The translations under genes were made by a program, and so were the position numbers. From contig CACWLL010000015.1 of assembly GCA_902761735.1 (NCBI GenBank), positions 1 through 40,709 of the forward strand: 40,709 nt of DNA. The letters run 5' to 3'. The stretch is from an uncultured bacterium. Lineage in GTDB: Bacteria; Cyanobacteriota; Vampirovibrionia; Gastranaerophilales; Gastranaerophilaceae. Below are positions 1 through 8,128 of the stretch, in pieces. Position 1 is the first letter of the stretch, and every line of letters starts with the position of its first letter. A model generated the notes under the pieces. It was not told the origin of the DNA. It saw only the letters and a program-made list of their open reading frames with translations, and ran no database searches.

Positions 1-1
1 T

Positions 2-553
2 AAATATAGCGGTCATTCATTGTATCAACATTTTTACCTGAATAATGCTGCATATGAGCGTAAAAATAAAACAGGAAATGAGATTTTAGACGAATTAAAT
101 TTTACACCCGTTAATGCTTCCCATGGTGCAGGGATATCTGTTTCAGTTCCTTTACCCAATTTTCTAAAAAAGAATCAGAATAGGAATAATAAATCTGAAA
201 TAAAAACAAAAAATTTTAATTCAGAAGATGAGTATTTTGATGATTCGGAAGCAGAGAATCAATCATACAAAAATGATGATATTTTTGCTAAAAGCTATGG
301 TCAGGATGCAACTGCCGAAAGCTCGGATTTTTACGCAGACGATAATTCAAATAGTCTTTCAGTAACGGAACCTGTTGCATCGCCAATATTTATTGATAAT
401 TGTGTAAAACCTGTGGCGTGTAATTTACAGAACGGATGTCCGTTGAAAGATTCTCATTTTATGGAAAAGTATTGTACAAGAAAAGACGTACAGGAAGAAA
501 TTTCTGACATTATTCGTCAGACTGCATTGTCCCTCGGGGTTAATCTTGATTAG
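2..553 (+). CDS. Partial hypothetical protein upstream of portal (C-terminal part)
   Basis: The reading frame is open from the left edge, so this is the C-terminal end of a longer gene; the first in-frame start-like codon (TTG at 20) has no ribosome site and is probably internal. The visible part has a short structured start, a long Asp/Asn/Ser-rich low-complexity middle (roughly residues 50-120) and a C-terminal segment with four cysteines (CVKPVAC, then GCPLKD and KYCTRKD) and a helical tail. It ends 42 bp before the portal gene, where a terminase large subunit is usual, but I see no terminase motif in this part. It could be a terminase tail, a fused accessory domain or an unrelated late gene. 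Function not recognised. Confidence 0.6.
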   Translation, partial: KYSGHSLYQHFYLNNAAYERKNKTGNEILDELNFTPVNASHGAGISVSVPLPNFLKKNQNRNNKSEIKTKNFNSEDEYFDDSEAENQSYKNDDIFAKSYGQDATAESSDFYADDNSNSLSVTEPVASPIFIDNCVKPVACNLQNGCPLKDSHFMEKYCTRKDVQEEISDIIRQTALSLGVNLD

Positions 554-595
554 TATTTTTCATTTTATAACATTAAACTTTTACAAGGAGGATTT

Positions 596-1867
596 ATGCT
601 TACATCTTTTGCTACGGATTCTAATTTTAGGAAACTAAAATGGGATGCCGAGGACTCTGTTAGGCTGCAAAAGTATATCAGATACAGAGAGCTTTACAGA
701 AGTGAATTTTCAAGACCGTTTCGCGGTGTAATTACAAAATTATTGCAAAGATACCCAATGCAAAATACTACTGCGCAAACCTTGATTGAGGTAAATTTAT
801 TTAAAGCCGTTACGGATTTTTACAAGTATTTAATTACAAATGAAGATTTCAAGATTGAAATTAATGGTGAAAACCAAATTTTATGGGAAAATATTGCTCA
901 TGAAAATAATTTCATATCTGTATTAAAAGAAGTTTGTGTCGACAGCTCTCGTTTCGGTGATGCTCTAATAAAAGTTGCACTAACCGATGAAGGCGTAAAG
1001 ATTTTTTCGGTTTGTCCCGATTGCTGGTTTCCTGTTTTCAGAAACGGAAATTTAAATGAACTTGAGGGGCATATATTGCTTTACGACATAGTCTTTCAGG
1101 GTAGAGTGTATAAACACATTGAAAAAATTCATAAAGGATATGTTGAAAATGAAGTTTGGGAAATTTCCAACGGTATTTTAACCAAACAAATTCAGGATAC
1201 AACGCTGTTTGGGCTTTTGCCGTTCGATGATTTCTCAGATAAGTGGAACGATTTTATTTTATTTCATGTAAAAAATACAACAGAAAGTGATTCGTATTAT
1301 GGAGAAAGTGATTATAAAAGTATTGAGAGTTTGGTTGAAGAAATTATGCTTACAATTTCTCAAAATTCCAAAATAATAAATCGTCATGCAAATCCAAAGC
1401 TTGCAGGCAGTATAGAAAATACGGAACTTAACCCAATTACAGGAGAACGGCATTTCCCTAATTCCGATTTTATTACTATGGGTAAAGACGGGCAAAAACC
1501 CGAGTATATAACAGTTGATTTGCAGTCTGAAGCAATAAAAACACATGTGGATTCATTAATGCAGTTTTTCTATATTTTATCCAAAACCCCTCCTCAAGCA
1601 TACGGAATTGATATTTCCCCTAATATGTCCGGAGAAAGTTTAAAGACAATTATGTCGTCTGCAATTGCAAAAGTAAATGATATCAGAACGGTGTCTTTAA
1701 ATAATGCGTTAATGAAAACTGTAGAATGTGCACTTGCGTTCTCAGGGGTAAAAAAATCAGAAGTTTCAATTAAGTGGGAAAAAGATAATGAAAATTCTGT
1801 TAAGGGTGCGGATGAAATGTCGGATAATCCTATAAGTAATAAAGGAGAAAATAAAGATGGAAATTAA
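596..1867 (+). CDS. Phage portal protein
   Basis: A 423-residue protein with the size of SPP1/HK97-like portal proteins. Portals form the dodecameric ring at the capsid vertex through which DNA is packaged and to which the tail attaches. The clearest signature is in the middle: SYYGESDYKSIESLVEEI, the portal segment with a glycine-rich turn followed by a helix of the 'I..L.eEI' type, followed by NRHANPKLAG. An acidic/Asn-rich C-terminal tail follows. The ATG at 596 has an AAGGAGG ribosome site 5 bases upstream. Its stop overlaps the next gene's start by 11 bp, and connectors, scaffold and capsid follow in standard phage order, which supports the call. Identification is by motif, length and context. 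Confidence 0.82.
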   Translation: MLTSFATDSNFRKLKWDAEDSVRLQKYIRYRELYRSEFSRPFRGVITKLLQRYPMQNTTAQTLIEVNLFKAVTDFYKYLITNEDFKIEINGENQILWENIAHENNFISVLKEVCVDSSRFGDALIKVALTDEGVKIFSVCPDCWFPVFRNGNLNELEGHILLYDIVFQGRVYKHIEKIHKGYVENEVWEISNGILTKQIQDTTLFGLLPFDDFSDKWNDFILFHVKNTTESDSYYGESDYKSIESLVEEIMLTISQNSKIINRHANPKLAGSIENTELNPITGERHFPNSDFITMGKDGQKPEYITVDLQSEAIKTHVDSLMQFFYILSKTPPQAYGIDISPNMSGESLKTIMSSAIAKVNDIRTVSLNNALMKTVECALAFSGVKKSEVSIKWEKDNENSVKGADEMSDNPISNKGENKDGN

Positions 1868-2303
1868 TTTAGATAATGCAGATGTGTATTTTGCCAATCA
1901 TCTATATTCCAGTTCTTGGGTATGTTCTTCGGAATCTGATAAGCTCGCTGCTCTTTTAATGGCAAAAGATGCTGTTTTTAGGCTTCCTTATATTGGCGAA
2001 AAACACTCAATTGCGCAAGCAGAACCTTTCCCAAGATTATATTGCGGAAGTGTAATAACATTACCTGATGATGTTGTAAAAGCTGTTTTTGAAGAAGCTT
2101 TAGAACTTCTAAAAAAAGTTGAGAGTGAGTCTGTTTCAGTAATTCCCGAAGGTGTGCAATCAATGAGTTTGGGCGGAGCGAGTATTTCATTTAAAGATGC
2201 ATCGGGAGTATATAAAATCTCAAAAAATGCATTGGAATATCTTGAACCGTGGTTAAAAAAAGGATTTGATTTTAATTCCGCAAAGTTTGGAGAGGTGTAC
2301 TGA
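1857..2303 (+). CDS. Head-tail connector/adaptor protein
   Basis: A 148-residue protein that fits the phage adaptor family sometimes labelled 'DnaT-like ssDNA-binding'. Seen: an N-terminal ANHLYSSSWVCSSESDKLAALLMAKDAV helix region (tryptophan and 'ESDK..AL..A' pattern), a QAEPFPR segment, a 'LPDDVVKAVFEEALELL' helix and a 'GVQSMSLGGASISF' strand region near the C-terminus. In other phages this protein docks under the portal. The start overlaps the portal stop by 11 bp, with AAGGAG upstream, which indicates translational coupling. The ssDNA-binding label seen for this family is likely historical; adaptor is the better reading given the context. Confidence 0.7.
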   Translation: MEINLDNADVYFANHLYSSSWVCSSESDKLAALLMAKDAVFRLPYIGEKHSIAQAEPFPRLYCGSVITLPDDVVKAVFEEALELLKKVESESVSVIPEGVQSMSLGGASISFKDASGVYKISKNALEYLEPWLKKGFDFNSAKFGEVY

Positions 2304-2653
2304 TGATATTTAAATTTTTTGCAAAAAATAAATTTGATATTTATTCAAAAGTTGTTTTAACAACCGGTGCAGGTGATGATATTTCTTGGACAAAGCGTGC
2401 TGTTATAAGTGCCTATATTGAGCCTGCCGACGGAGAAAATTTAAAAGGATGTCCTGAGGGGTTAGCAAAAAATGTTTCACTAACTCTTTTTACTCAGCAG
2501 CCGATTAATACGGGAGAGAGAATACACATTATCTCCCCCGAAACCTCCGTTGACGAGTGGTTTGAAATAGTAAGTCGCTCTTTTTATAAAATGCCGTTTT
2601 TTAATTATTTTAAAGGATATTTGGTGAAAACAGATGAAAACATATCAGTTTAA
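2303..2653 (+). CDS. Head-closure (stopper)-like protein
   Basis: A 116-residue protein with mainly beta-type sequence (VVLTTGAGDDISW, VISAYIEPADGEN, VSLTLFTQQPINTGERI), the size and position of head-closure or stopper proteins that plug the connector after packaging. It shares one base with the preceding stop/start junction (TGATG type) and overlaps the following gene by 20 bp, so all connector genes are translationally coupled. I assign it by size and its place between adaptor and neck gene; no diagnostic motif was seen. Confidence 0.5.
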   Translation: MIFKFFAKNKFDIYSKVVLTTGAGDDISWTKRAVISAYIEPADGENLKGCPEGLAKNVSLTLFTQQPINTGERIHIISPETSVDEWFEIVSRSFYKMPFFNYFKGYLVKTDENISV

Positions 2654-3164
2654 AAATACATTATTTGAATATTTTTATTCAAAATTTATTGAAGCTTATC
2701 CGGCGTTTGAAGGAAAGGTCTTTAGGGAAAGATTAAAAATTGATAAACCTGATTGCCCGTTTTTAGTTTTAAAATCCGGTGAAAGGAATCGAATAAACAA
2801 ACGCTTTGAAAAATTTAGAGAAAATAATATCGATTACATAAGAGCAAATTACAGAATGCTTGTAAATTTTAAACTTCACGTTTTAGAAGAAAAACCTATG
2901 CAAGCAGAAGCTTTTGCAGATGAGGCTCTAGATTTTATAGAAGCTTTTTTCCTTGATAATGAGTCGACGCATGCAGATTTAAGAGATGTCGGTATTGTTG
3001 TAAATGAGGAGTTGTGTTCGGGGATTCGAGATCAATCAGAATTTTCAAAGACAGCTCAAGAGTTTGTTCGAGATATAGATATTGTATTTGAATTTGAAGA
3101 TATAAAACCAGAAGCTTCAGTTTTGGGTAAAGAACTCGAAACGAATATTTTATCAAAATTTTAA
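2634..3164 (+). CDS. Neck / tail-terminator-like protein
   Basis: A 176-residue protein, starting with FKNTLFEYFYSKFIEAYPAFEGKVF, an arrangement (N-terminal helix, 'YP' turn, then beta strands such as YRMLVNFKLHVLEE and REVDI-like RDIDIVFEFED) typical of phage tail-completion proteins that cap the last tube/sheath ring. It lies fourth after the portal and before the scaffold gene. The start overlaps the previous gene by 20 bp. The assignment is by fold-like pattern and position; a generic head-tail joining role is the alternative. Confidence 0.48.
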   Translation: MKTYQFKNTLFEYFYSKFIEAYPAFEGKVFRERLKIDKPDCPFLVLKSGERNRINKRFEKFRENNIDYIRANYRMLVNFKLHVLEEKPMQAEAFADEALDFIEAFFLDNESTHADLRDVGIVVNEELCSGIRDQSEFSKTAQEFVRDIDIVFEFEDIKPEASVLGKELETNILSKF

Positions 3165-3179
3165 TTAAAAGGAGACTTT

Positions 3180-3620
3180 ATGGATAAAAAAGAAGTAAAA
3201 ATAAATAAACTTACGTTAAAAAAGGTTGAGCGAGAAAAAGAGATTGGAGAAAGAATTTTTGGAACTGCTTCAAAAGTTAAAAGTATAGAGCAAACCGATA
3301 ATAAGAATATTCAAACACAATCTCAAAATCCTGACATTCAAGCTTTACAAAGAGAAATTATGGAGCTAAAGACCGAAAATCGTAAAATTAAGGCATCTGC
3401 TGCCCTTGACAAATTAGGGTGTATAAAAACCGATTTGGTTATTAAAGCTTTACCTGATGATTGCGAAGATATTCAGGGTTGGATTGATACTTTTAAGGAA
3501 GAAAACGAGTTTCTCTTTAAAGAATATAACTCAACGCATGGCGGAAGTTATAAACCAACGCAATCTACCAATTTAAGCCCTACAGAAATCATGAATAATT
3601 ATATCCGCGGAATTATGTAA
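3180..3620 (+). CDS. Capsid scaffolding-like protein
   Basis: A 146-residue, highly charged protein. The N-terminal half is Lys/Glu-rich, residues about 57-80 form a likely coiled coil (QALQREIMELKTENRKI), a small helical domain follows, and the C-terminus is SPTEIMNNYIRGIM, a short helix of the kind that binds the capsid protein in scaffolds. It sits immediately upstream of the major capsid gene, the usual place for a scaffold. The ATG has a good AAAAGGAGA ribosome site. No protease domain is visible, so it would be a separate, non-cleaving scaffold. Inferred from composition and position. Confidence 0.6.
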   Translation: MDKKEVKINKLTLKKVEREKEIGERIFGTASKVKSIEQTDNKNIQTQSQNPDIQALQREIMELKTENRKIKASAALDKLGCIKTDLVIKALPDDCEDIQGWIDTFKEENEFLFKEYNSTHGGSYKPTQSTNLSPTEIMNNYIRGIM

Positions 3621-3642
3621 TATTAAAATTTATAGAAATTGT

Positions 3643-3667
3643 TGCATCCTTGTTTTTCGAGGATGTA
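3643..3667 (+). promoter_or_regulatory. Hairpin in the leader of the capsid gene
   Basis: The 8-base arms at 3643-3650 and 3660-3667 are complementary (one G-U pair) around a 9-base loop. No T-run follows, so it is unlikely to be a terminator. It lies 17 bp upstream of the capsid ribosome site (3685-3693) and may be an RNA-processing or stability element for the highly expressed capsid message (inference). Confidence 0.45.
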
Positions 3668-3700
3668 TTTGTGTGTACTTATAAAAAAGGAGATTTTGAA

Positions 3701-4639
3701 ATGACAGTTCATGTTATTGAAAGAGCCAACAGTGAGGCTTTAATTCCTGTGGAAACTTGTAACGAAATTATCAAAGAAATTCCTAATGCATCAAAATTGC
3801 TTCCTTTGATGAAGAAGTTGCCTAATATGTCATCAAAACAAAAAACGATTCCGGTTCAAAATGCTTTACCGGAAGCCTATTTCTTATCCGGCGATATGGC
3901 ACAAAAACAAACATCAAAAGCCGAATGGGAAAAATTAACCCTTACTGCCGAAGAATTAGCGGTAATAATACCTATCCCGGAAGCAGTATTGGATGATGCC
4001 GCATTTGATATTTGGACTGAAATTAAGCCTCAAATTGTCGAAGCACTTGGTATTGCAATAGATGGTGCTATTCTTTTCGGGATTAATAAACCGTCAAGCT
4101 GGCCAACATGTATCTATGATGCTGCAGTTGCAAAGCATCAGACTGTTGAATTAGGTACTCAAGAGGATGTCGCAGCCGATATTATCGGTGTTGACGGATT
4201 AATGGCAAAAGTCGAAAATTCAGGTTTTGTTGTAAACGGATTTATTGCAGATGCAACTTTTGAAGCTCATTTAAGAAATTTGCGTGATTCAAATAATAAC
4301 TTACTGTATAGCTCATCATTGCTGAGTTCAACCCCATCTAATCTGATAGGCAGACCAATCGAATATGATAACAGCGGAGTTTTTGATACAACAAAAGCAC
4401 TAATGTTTTGTGGTGATTTTTCAAAGGCTGTGTACTCAATTCGTCAGGATGTTACTTATAAAGTCTTATCAGAAGCCGTAATTCAGGATACTGAAGGTAA
4501 TATAGTTTATAATTTAGCACAACAGGATATGGTAGCATTAAGAGTTGTTATGAGATTAGGTGTACAAATTGCAAATCCTGTTACAAGAAGAAAAGGAAAT
4601 GCAGGTTATCCGTTTGCGGTATTAACTCCTGCTTCTTAA
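3701..4639 (+). CDS. Phage major capsid protein (HK97-fold)
   Basis: A 312-residue protein from the ATG at 3701, chosen over an upstream in-frame start at 3650 because AAAAAGGAGA (3685-3693) is correctly spaced from 3701 and because the longer form would run through the leader hairpin. HK97-type features: a helical N-arm (ETCNEIIKEIPNASKLL), a KQKTIPVQN strand, an E-loop-like LSGDMAQKQTSKAEWEKL, then ELAVIIPIPEAVLDDAAFDIW leading into the long spine helix, and a C-terminal MVALRVVMRLGVQIANPVT strand ending in the A-domain. It would form the icosahedral shell. Hairpins lie on both sides, consistent with separate, high-level expression. Confidence 0.85.
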   Translation: MTVHVIERANSEALIPVETCNEIIKEIPNASKLLPLMKKLPNMSSKQKTIPVQNALPEAYFLSGDMAQKQTSKAEWEKLTLTAEELAVIIPIPEAVLDDAAFDIWTEIKPQIVEALGIAIDGAILFGINKPSSWPTCIYDAAVAKHQTVELGTQEDVAADIIGVDGLMAKVENSGFVVNGFIADATFEAHLRNLRDSNNNLLYSSSLLSSTPSNLIGRPIEYDNSGVFDTTKALMFCGDFSKAVYSIRQDVTYKVLSEAVIQDTEGNIVYNLAQQDMVALRVVMRLGVQIANPVTRRKGNAGYPFAVLTPAS

Positions 4640-4713
4640 TAAATTTATTTTTGATACAAATTTTATAACCTTTTTGGTTGTTAATGTATCTTGCTGTTTA
4701 CCTCTTATTGTTT

Positions 4714-4742
4714 CTAACCCGCATTGAGCGGGTTAGATTTTT
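4714..4742 (+). terminator. Terminator after the capsid gene
   Basis: A perfect 9-bp stem (CTAACCCGC / GCGGGTTAG) around a 5-base loop, followed by ATTTTTATT. It falls between capsid and sheath genes, inside the late operon, so it must be partly read through, antiterminated, or followed by a new promoter. Confidence 0.8.
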
Positions 4743-4768
4743 ATTAACTAATTTATAAGGAGAAAATT

Positions 4769-5914
4769 ATGACTGTTTATGATGATTTAATAAGCATCTT
4801 ATTCAAACTTCCTGACGGCAGGAATTTAGAAGAATATTTTAAAAATATTTTGCTTTTAGCAAAGTTTTCTGATAATGATTTAGCTGAGAATAATACATTC
4901 CCTCAATCCGGTGTCAAAAAGTATTCTTCATATGATGAAATTGTTATGGATTTTAACGCATCATCTCAGATTGCAATTGAAGCACAAGCGATATTTAATC
5001 AGAAAAATAATACTCAAACCAAATCACAAGTAATGTATTTAATCGTAGCAAAACAAGCTGAAGGTTCTACTGTTGCGGAAGCTCTTGATGCTGCAAAGAA
5101 TATTGACGGTAAATTTGCCAAAGTAGTGCCTTTATCAAGATTATCTGCAGATATATCTGCTGTGGCTGACTGGTGTATGACTAATAGCAGATTTTGTGAT
5201 TGCGTAGTTTCAAATGTAGAGGATGTATCAGATTTAGTTGAAAATTTGAATAATTATACCTACGGTATATTCCGCAAAAATATGCAAGAACCTATTGCCT
5301 CTGCGCTTGCATCAACATCTACTTGCGGTAAATTTGGAGCAAAGGATGGCTCTGCACAATTTACCCAATTAATAGGAATTTCTCCTGAACAATATACCGG
5401 TGCTGAAATTTCTGCTATGAAAAGCAATAATTTAGCTTTTTATACAAATATTTCACCAATTGATGGCGGTAATACTTCGGAATTCGGCTATAACTGGGTT
5501 GTTGGCTCAAGAATGCTCGGCGGTGAATTTAGGCAACGTTGTATGATTAAACACTATATAGAAAAAGCTGTTGGGCTTATGGCACTTGAGTTTTTTAATA
5601 AAAAACCAATGTATGATGAAACCGGTAATAATTTATTATTAACCATGGCTCAAAAATTGTTTAATACTTTCCAAACATATAACTTGATTATCCCAACTAC
5701 AGCAGAACAAGTCGGATATGAGTTAAAAGTTACACCGATAAGAGTCGGCAAAAACAGTATTATGAATACTGATACCGAGGCATATAATGCAAAAAGATTT
5801 AAACTGTCAGGCTATTACTATGACGCAATTGTTGGTGAAAAAGTAGATTTCATGTTTACGGTTGACCCGTCTGAAGAAGAAGTTGCTCAAATCCTCGGAG
5901 GTGGTGAGGAATAA
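4769..5914 (+). CDS. Contractile tail sheath protein (DUF3383-type)
   Basis: A 381-residue protein resembling the DUF3383 tail-sheath-like family. Seen: an N-terminal sheath domain with helix-strand alternation (YLIVAKQAEGSTVAEALDAA, FAKVVPLSRLSADISAVADW), a central alpha/beta core, NNLAFYTNISPIDGG and GYNWVVGSRMLGGEF (the sheath 'G.......R' region), then a C-terminal domain with helix FRQRCMIKHYIEKAVGL and the terminal strands LKVTPIRVGKNSI and LSGYYYDAIVGEKVDF used for inter-subunit handshake. It forms the contracting outer cylinder. The tube gene follows directly, as in myoviruses. The start has TAAGGAG 8 bases upstream. Confidence 0.82.
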   Translation: MTVYDDLISILFKLPDGRNLEEYFKNILLLAKFSDNDLAENNTFPQSGVKKYSSYDEIVMDFNASSQIAIEAQAIFNQKNNTQTKSQVMYLIVAKQAEGSTVAEALDAAKNIDGKFAKVVPLSRLSADISAVADWCMTNSRFCDCVVSNVEDVSDLVENLNNYTYGIFRKNMQEPIASALASTSTCGKFGAKDGSAQFTQLIGISPEQYTGAEISAMKSNNLAFYTNISPIDGGNTSEFGYNWVVGSRMLGGEFRQRCMIKHYIEKAVGLMALEFFNKKPMYDETGNNLLLTMAQKLFNTFQTYNLIIPTTAEQVGYELKVTPIRVGKNSIMNTDTEAYNAKRFKLSGYYYDAIVGEKVDFMFTVDPSEEEVAQILGGGEE

Positions 5915-5953
5915 TAATTTTTGTCAAATGTTTAATAATATAGGAGAATAAAA

Positions 5954-6334
5954 ATGACTGTATATGACGCAAAAAATATTGAATTTTCCTGGAAAGGGAT
6001 TACTTTAACGGGAACCGGTGATGATCACGCTTATTCAATTTCTCAAGAAGGCGCAAGTGTAAAACCATATAAAGGCGTTCAGGGAGAAGGCTTAAATATT
6101 GTCAATAATCAGCGAATTTGGAAAATTAGCAGAAGTTTTAAGGTTGATAGTAAGTCGTTACCTATGCTATTTGAGGATTGTATGAATTTCGTAGAGGATG
6201 AATTGGTCGTCAGAGATATTAATACCGGTAAAGATGATATTTTTTCTGAGTGTATGATTTCGAGTATAGAGGGAGAAAAAGATTCTTCAACAAGAGTTGT
6301 TCATTGGGTTGCTCTCAGTCGAAATTCTAAGTAG
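5954..6334 (+). CDS. Tail tube protein (DUF3277-type)
   Basis: A 126-residue, mostly beta protein beginning MTVYDAKNIEFSWKGITLTG, the pattern of DUF3277 structural proteins that build the rigid inner tube. A central GVQGEGLNIVNNQRIW and the C-terminal VVHWVALSRN strand complete the barrel. It immediately follows the sheath gene, the usual sheath-tube order. A second gene of the same family lies at 8129-8506 among the baseplate genes; this copy is assigned as the main tube because it adjoins the sheath and is followed by a terminator. Ribosome site AGGAG. Confidence 0.8.
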   Translation: MTVYDAKNIEFSWKGITLTGTGDDHAYSISQEGASVKPYKGVQGEGLNIVNNQRIWKISRSFKVDSKSLPMLFEDCMNFVEDELVVRDINTGKDDIFSECMISSIEGEKDSSTRVVHWVALSRNSK

Positions 6335-6347
6335 TACATATAATGTG

Positions 6348-6373
6348 CCGGCAGATTTTTCTGCCGGTTTTTT
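6348..6373 (+). terminator. Terminator after the tube gene
   Basis: A 7-bp GC-rich stem (CCGGCAG / CTGCCGG), 6-base loop and TTTTTT tail. It separates sheath and tube, needed in many copies, from the baseplate genes needed in few. Confidence 0.85.
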
Positions 6374-6392
6374 AAATATAAGGATTATTTTT

Positions 6393-6725
6393 ATGTCTAA
6401 AGCTTATTTGTTGCCTGATATTTCTGATAATTCTCGAGTTTATGCAGAATATGTTATAAATAATAAATCTTATTTTTTTGTATTTGATAATAGAGATTTT
6501 TTTGTATTTATATCGGTTTATCAATCAGATGATTTGTCAACTCCTATTATTGAAGGTTATCCTTTGTGCTCGGGTGTTGATGTGTTTGCCAGAGTTAAGG
6601 ACTCAAATATTTTTCAGGGAAAACTTATACTTGAGCCCAAACTTAATAATTCTGTTTCTTTATACTCTGATAGTATGTCTGATTATTACCAATTTGTATA
6701 TTATAGTCCGGATGAGGGTGCTTAA
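6393..6725 (+). CDS. Baseplate plug-like small protein
   Basis: A 110-residue protein from ATG 6393 (ATAAGGA upstream; longer in-frame extensions run back through the terminator). The sequence is rich in beta strands and aromatics: VINNKSYFFVFDNRDFFVFISVY, TPIIEGYPLCSGVDVFARV, GKLILEP. This resembles the single-domain plug proteins at the top of the hub in simplified myovirus baseplates (the cyanophage Pam3 type), and its position directly upstream of the hub gene is the same. It is where tail chaperones and a tape measure would normally be encoded, but at 110 residues it cannot be a tape measure. Family assignment is tentative. Confidence 0.5.
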   Translation: MSKAYLLPDISDNSRVYAEYVINNKSYFFVFDNRDFFVFISVYQSDDLSTPIIEGYPLCSGVDVFARVKDSNIFQGKLILEPKLNNSVSLYSDSMSDYYQFVYYSPDEGA

Positions 6726-6737
6726 GAGGAGGCTTTT

Positions 6738-7556
6738 GTGGAAAATTCCAGTGATTTTTTTTATTTAACTGTAGATGCAGGTTTAATTAAATTTAATTCG
6801 GGAAATTATGATATTAATTTTTCGATAATAAGGACAGATGATTATGTACCTGATACTGCATTTATTCAAATTCACAATATAAACCAGAAGGATTTTTCAT
6901 TATTGCTGAATCCTTTAAGAGAGTTGTCCTTGTATATGAAATTGTCAGATAAGTTGCCGTTATTGTTATTTAATGGTAACGTATTACCATCTTCTGTCAA
7001 GGGTATTTCAAAGTATATTAAAACAAATAATAATTATTCTAATGATATAAGAAATTCAATAACTGCAGTTGATTCACTAAGATTTTATTCCGATATGCTT
7101 GATATTAACTATATTGAGGCTGTTTCGGCATTAACATTAATCAAAGACTGTGCTGCTTCATCGGGGATAAAAGGAGTGTTTTTCTCAAAAACTATACAAG
7201 ATAAAGTTTATTCAAAATTTAAAGCCCTCGGTAGTCCGTGTAAAATAATAAAAAATATTTGTAATGCATTAGAAGAACAGTTTTATATTTGTGGAAATAA
7301 TTTATATGTAGGGGATGTGCCTTCAATTAATTTGTTGTCACCCGTGCTGGATTTATCAAATTCATCAATCCCTGTTCGCATAAATGGTGGTGCATTCAGG
7401 CTTATAACAAAATTTAATTCAAGTATAAGACCCGGCGGTTATGTAAATACTTATTTCCCATCTCTTTTGGTTGGGGAATTCAGGGTTAGTCAGGTTTATA
7501 TCTATGGAAATACAAGTAAAAATTTTATCGAGATGTCGTTAGAAATAAAGGTGTAG
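6738..7556 (+). CDS. Baseplate hub protein
   Basis: A 272-residue protein of the gp27/gpD hub type: the trimeric ring joining tube and spike. Seen: beta-rich N-terminal half (FNSGNYDINFSIIRTDDYVPDTAFIQIHNI), a middle helical domain (YIEAVSALTLIKDCAASSGI, KIIKNICNALEEQFYICGNNLYVGD) and a C-terminal barrel with FNSSIRPGGYVNTYFP and FRVSQVYIYGNT, typical of hub proteins. It starts with GTG at 6738, with AGAGGAGG 5 bases upstream overlapping the previous stop. The next gene encodes the spike, confirming the order. Confidence 0.65.
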   Translation: MENSSDFFYLTVDAGLIKFNSGNYDINFSIIRTDDYVPDTAFIQIHNINQKDFSLLLNPLRELSLYMKLSDKLPLLLFNGNVLPSSVKGISKYIKTNNNYSNDIRNSITAVDSLRFYSDMLDINYIEAVSALTLIKDCAASSGIKGVFFSKTIQDKVYSKFKALGSPCKIIKNICNALEEQFYICGNNLYVGDVPSINLLSPVLDLSNSSIPVRINGGAFRLITKFNSSIRPGGYVNTYFPSLLVGEFRVSQVYIYGNTSKNFIEMSLEIKV

Positions 7557-7558
7557 TT

Positions 7559-8113
7559 ATGCTAAAAAGAAACATTGTTTTTAATACTGAAAAAATAATA
7601 AATGCTTTAATGAAAAATTTGTACGTAGAAAAGCCTTGTAAAGTTCTGGCAGTTAAAGAGCACTCAAAATTTGTCGATGTAGAATACTACGATAATAATG
7701 AGCCTAAAATATTGTATAATGTGCCCGTAAAGCATATTCAAAGCTCAAGAGCGTTTGTATTTTTGGGTTTGTCTGTTGGAGATAGGGGAACTTTGAGATT
7801 CTTTGATTCTTCGGTTACCGAATATCTTGAAAGTTTAGAAAATAAAAGCAGAGAAAGCAGAGCACATGATATAAATGACGGCTATTTTGCAGTAGGATTT
7901 TTCCCGACCCAGGAGCTGTATAATTTGCTTCCGCAATATGGTGATATTGTAATAGGTACGGCAGAGGGTGCAACTGTCGAAATAAGCGGTTCTGATATCG
8001 TAATATCCGGAGGTAATGTGAATATTTCCTCAAATGTTATTATTGACGGCAAATCATTTTTAACGCACCGACATTCTACATCAGGAGGTTCTCCAACAGG
8101 CGGCGTAATTTAG
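7559..8113 (+). CDS. Baseplate spike protein (gpV-like)
   Basis: A 184-residue protein with an N-terminal OB-fold-like part (CKVLAVKEHSKFVDVEYYD, YNVPVKHI, FVFLGLSVGDRGTLRF) and a C-terminal triple-helix-like repeat region (ATVEISGSDIVISGGN, VNISSNVIIDG). It ends with THRHSTSGGSPTGG, an HxH pair (H170, H172) at the position where P2 gpV-type spikes bind a metal ion at the tip. It pierces the outer membrane or envelope on contraction. The gene is 2 bp downstream of the hub stop. Confidence 0.78.
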   Translation: MLKRNIVFNTEKIINALMKNLYVEKPCKVLAVKEHSKFVDVEYYDNNEPKILYNVPVKHIQSSRAFVFLGLSVGDRGTLRFFDSSVTEYLESLENKSRESRAHDINDGYFAVGFFPTQELYNLLPQYGDIVIGTAEGATVEISGSDIVISGGNVNISSNVIIDGKSFLTHRHSTSGGSPTGGVI

Positions 8114-8128
8114 AATAAGGAGATTGTT

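Noticed and set aside
1259-1546. 95-codon minus-strand frame inside the portal gene
   Set aside because: It lies wholly antisense to a well-supported gene and has no ribosome site or recognisable sequence.
3650-3700. Longer N-terminus for the capsid protein from position 3650
   Set aside because: It would be translated from within the leader hairpin without a ribosome site, and a good site serves the ATG at 3701.
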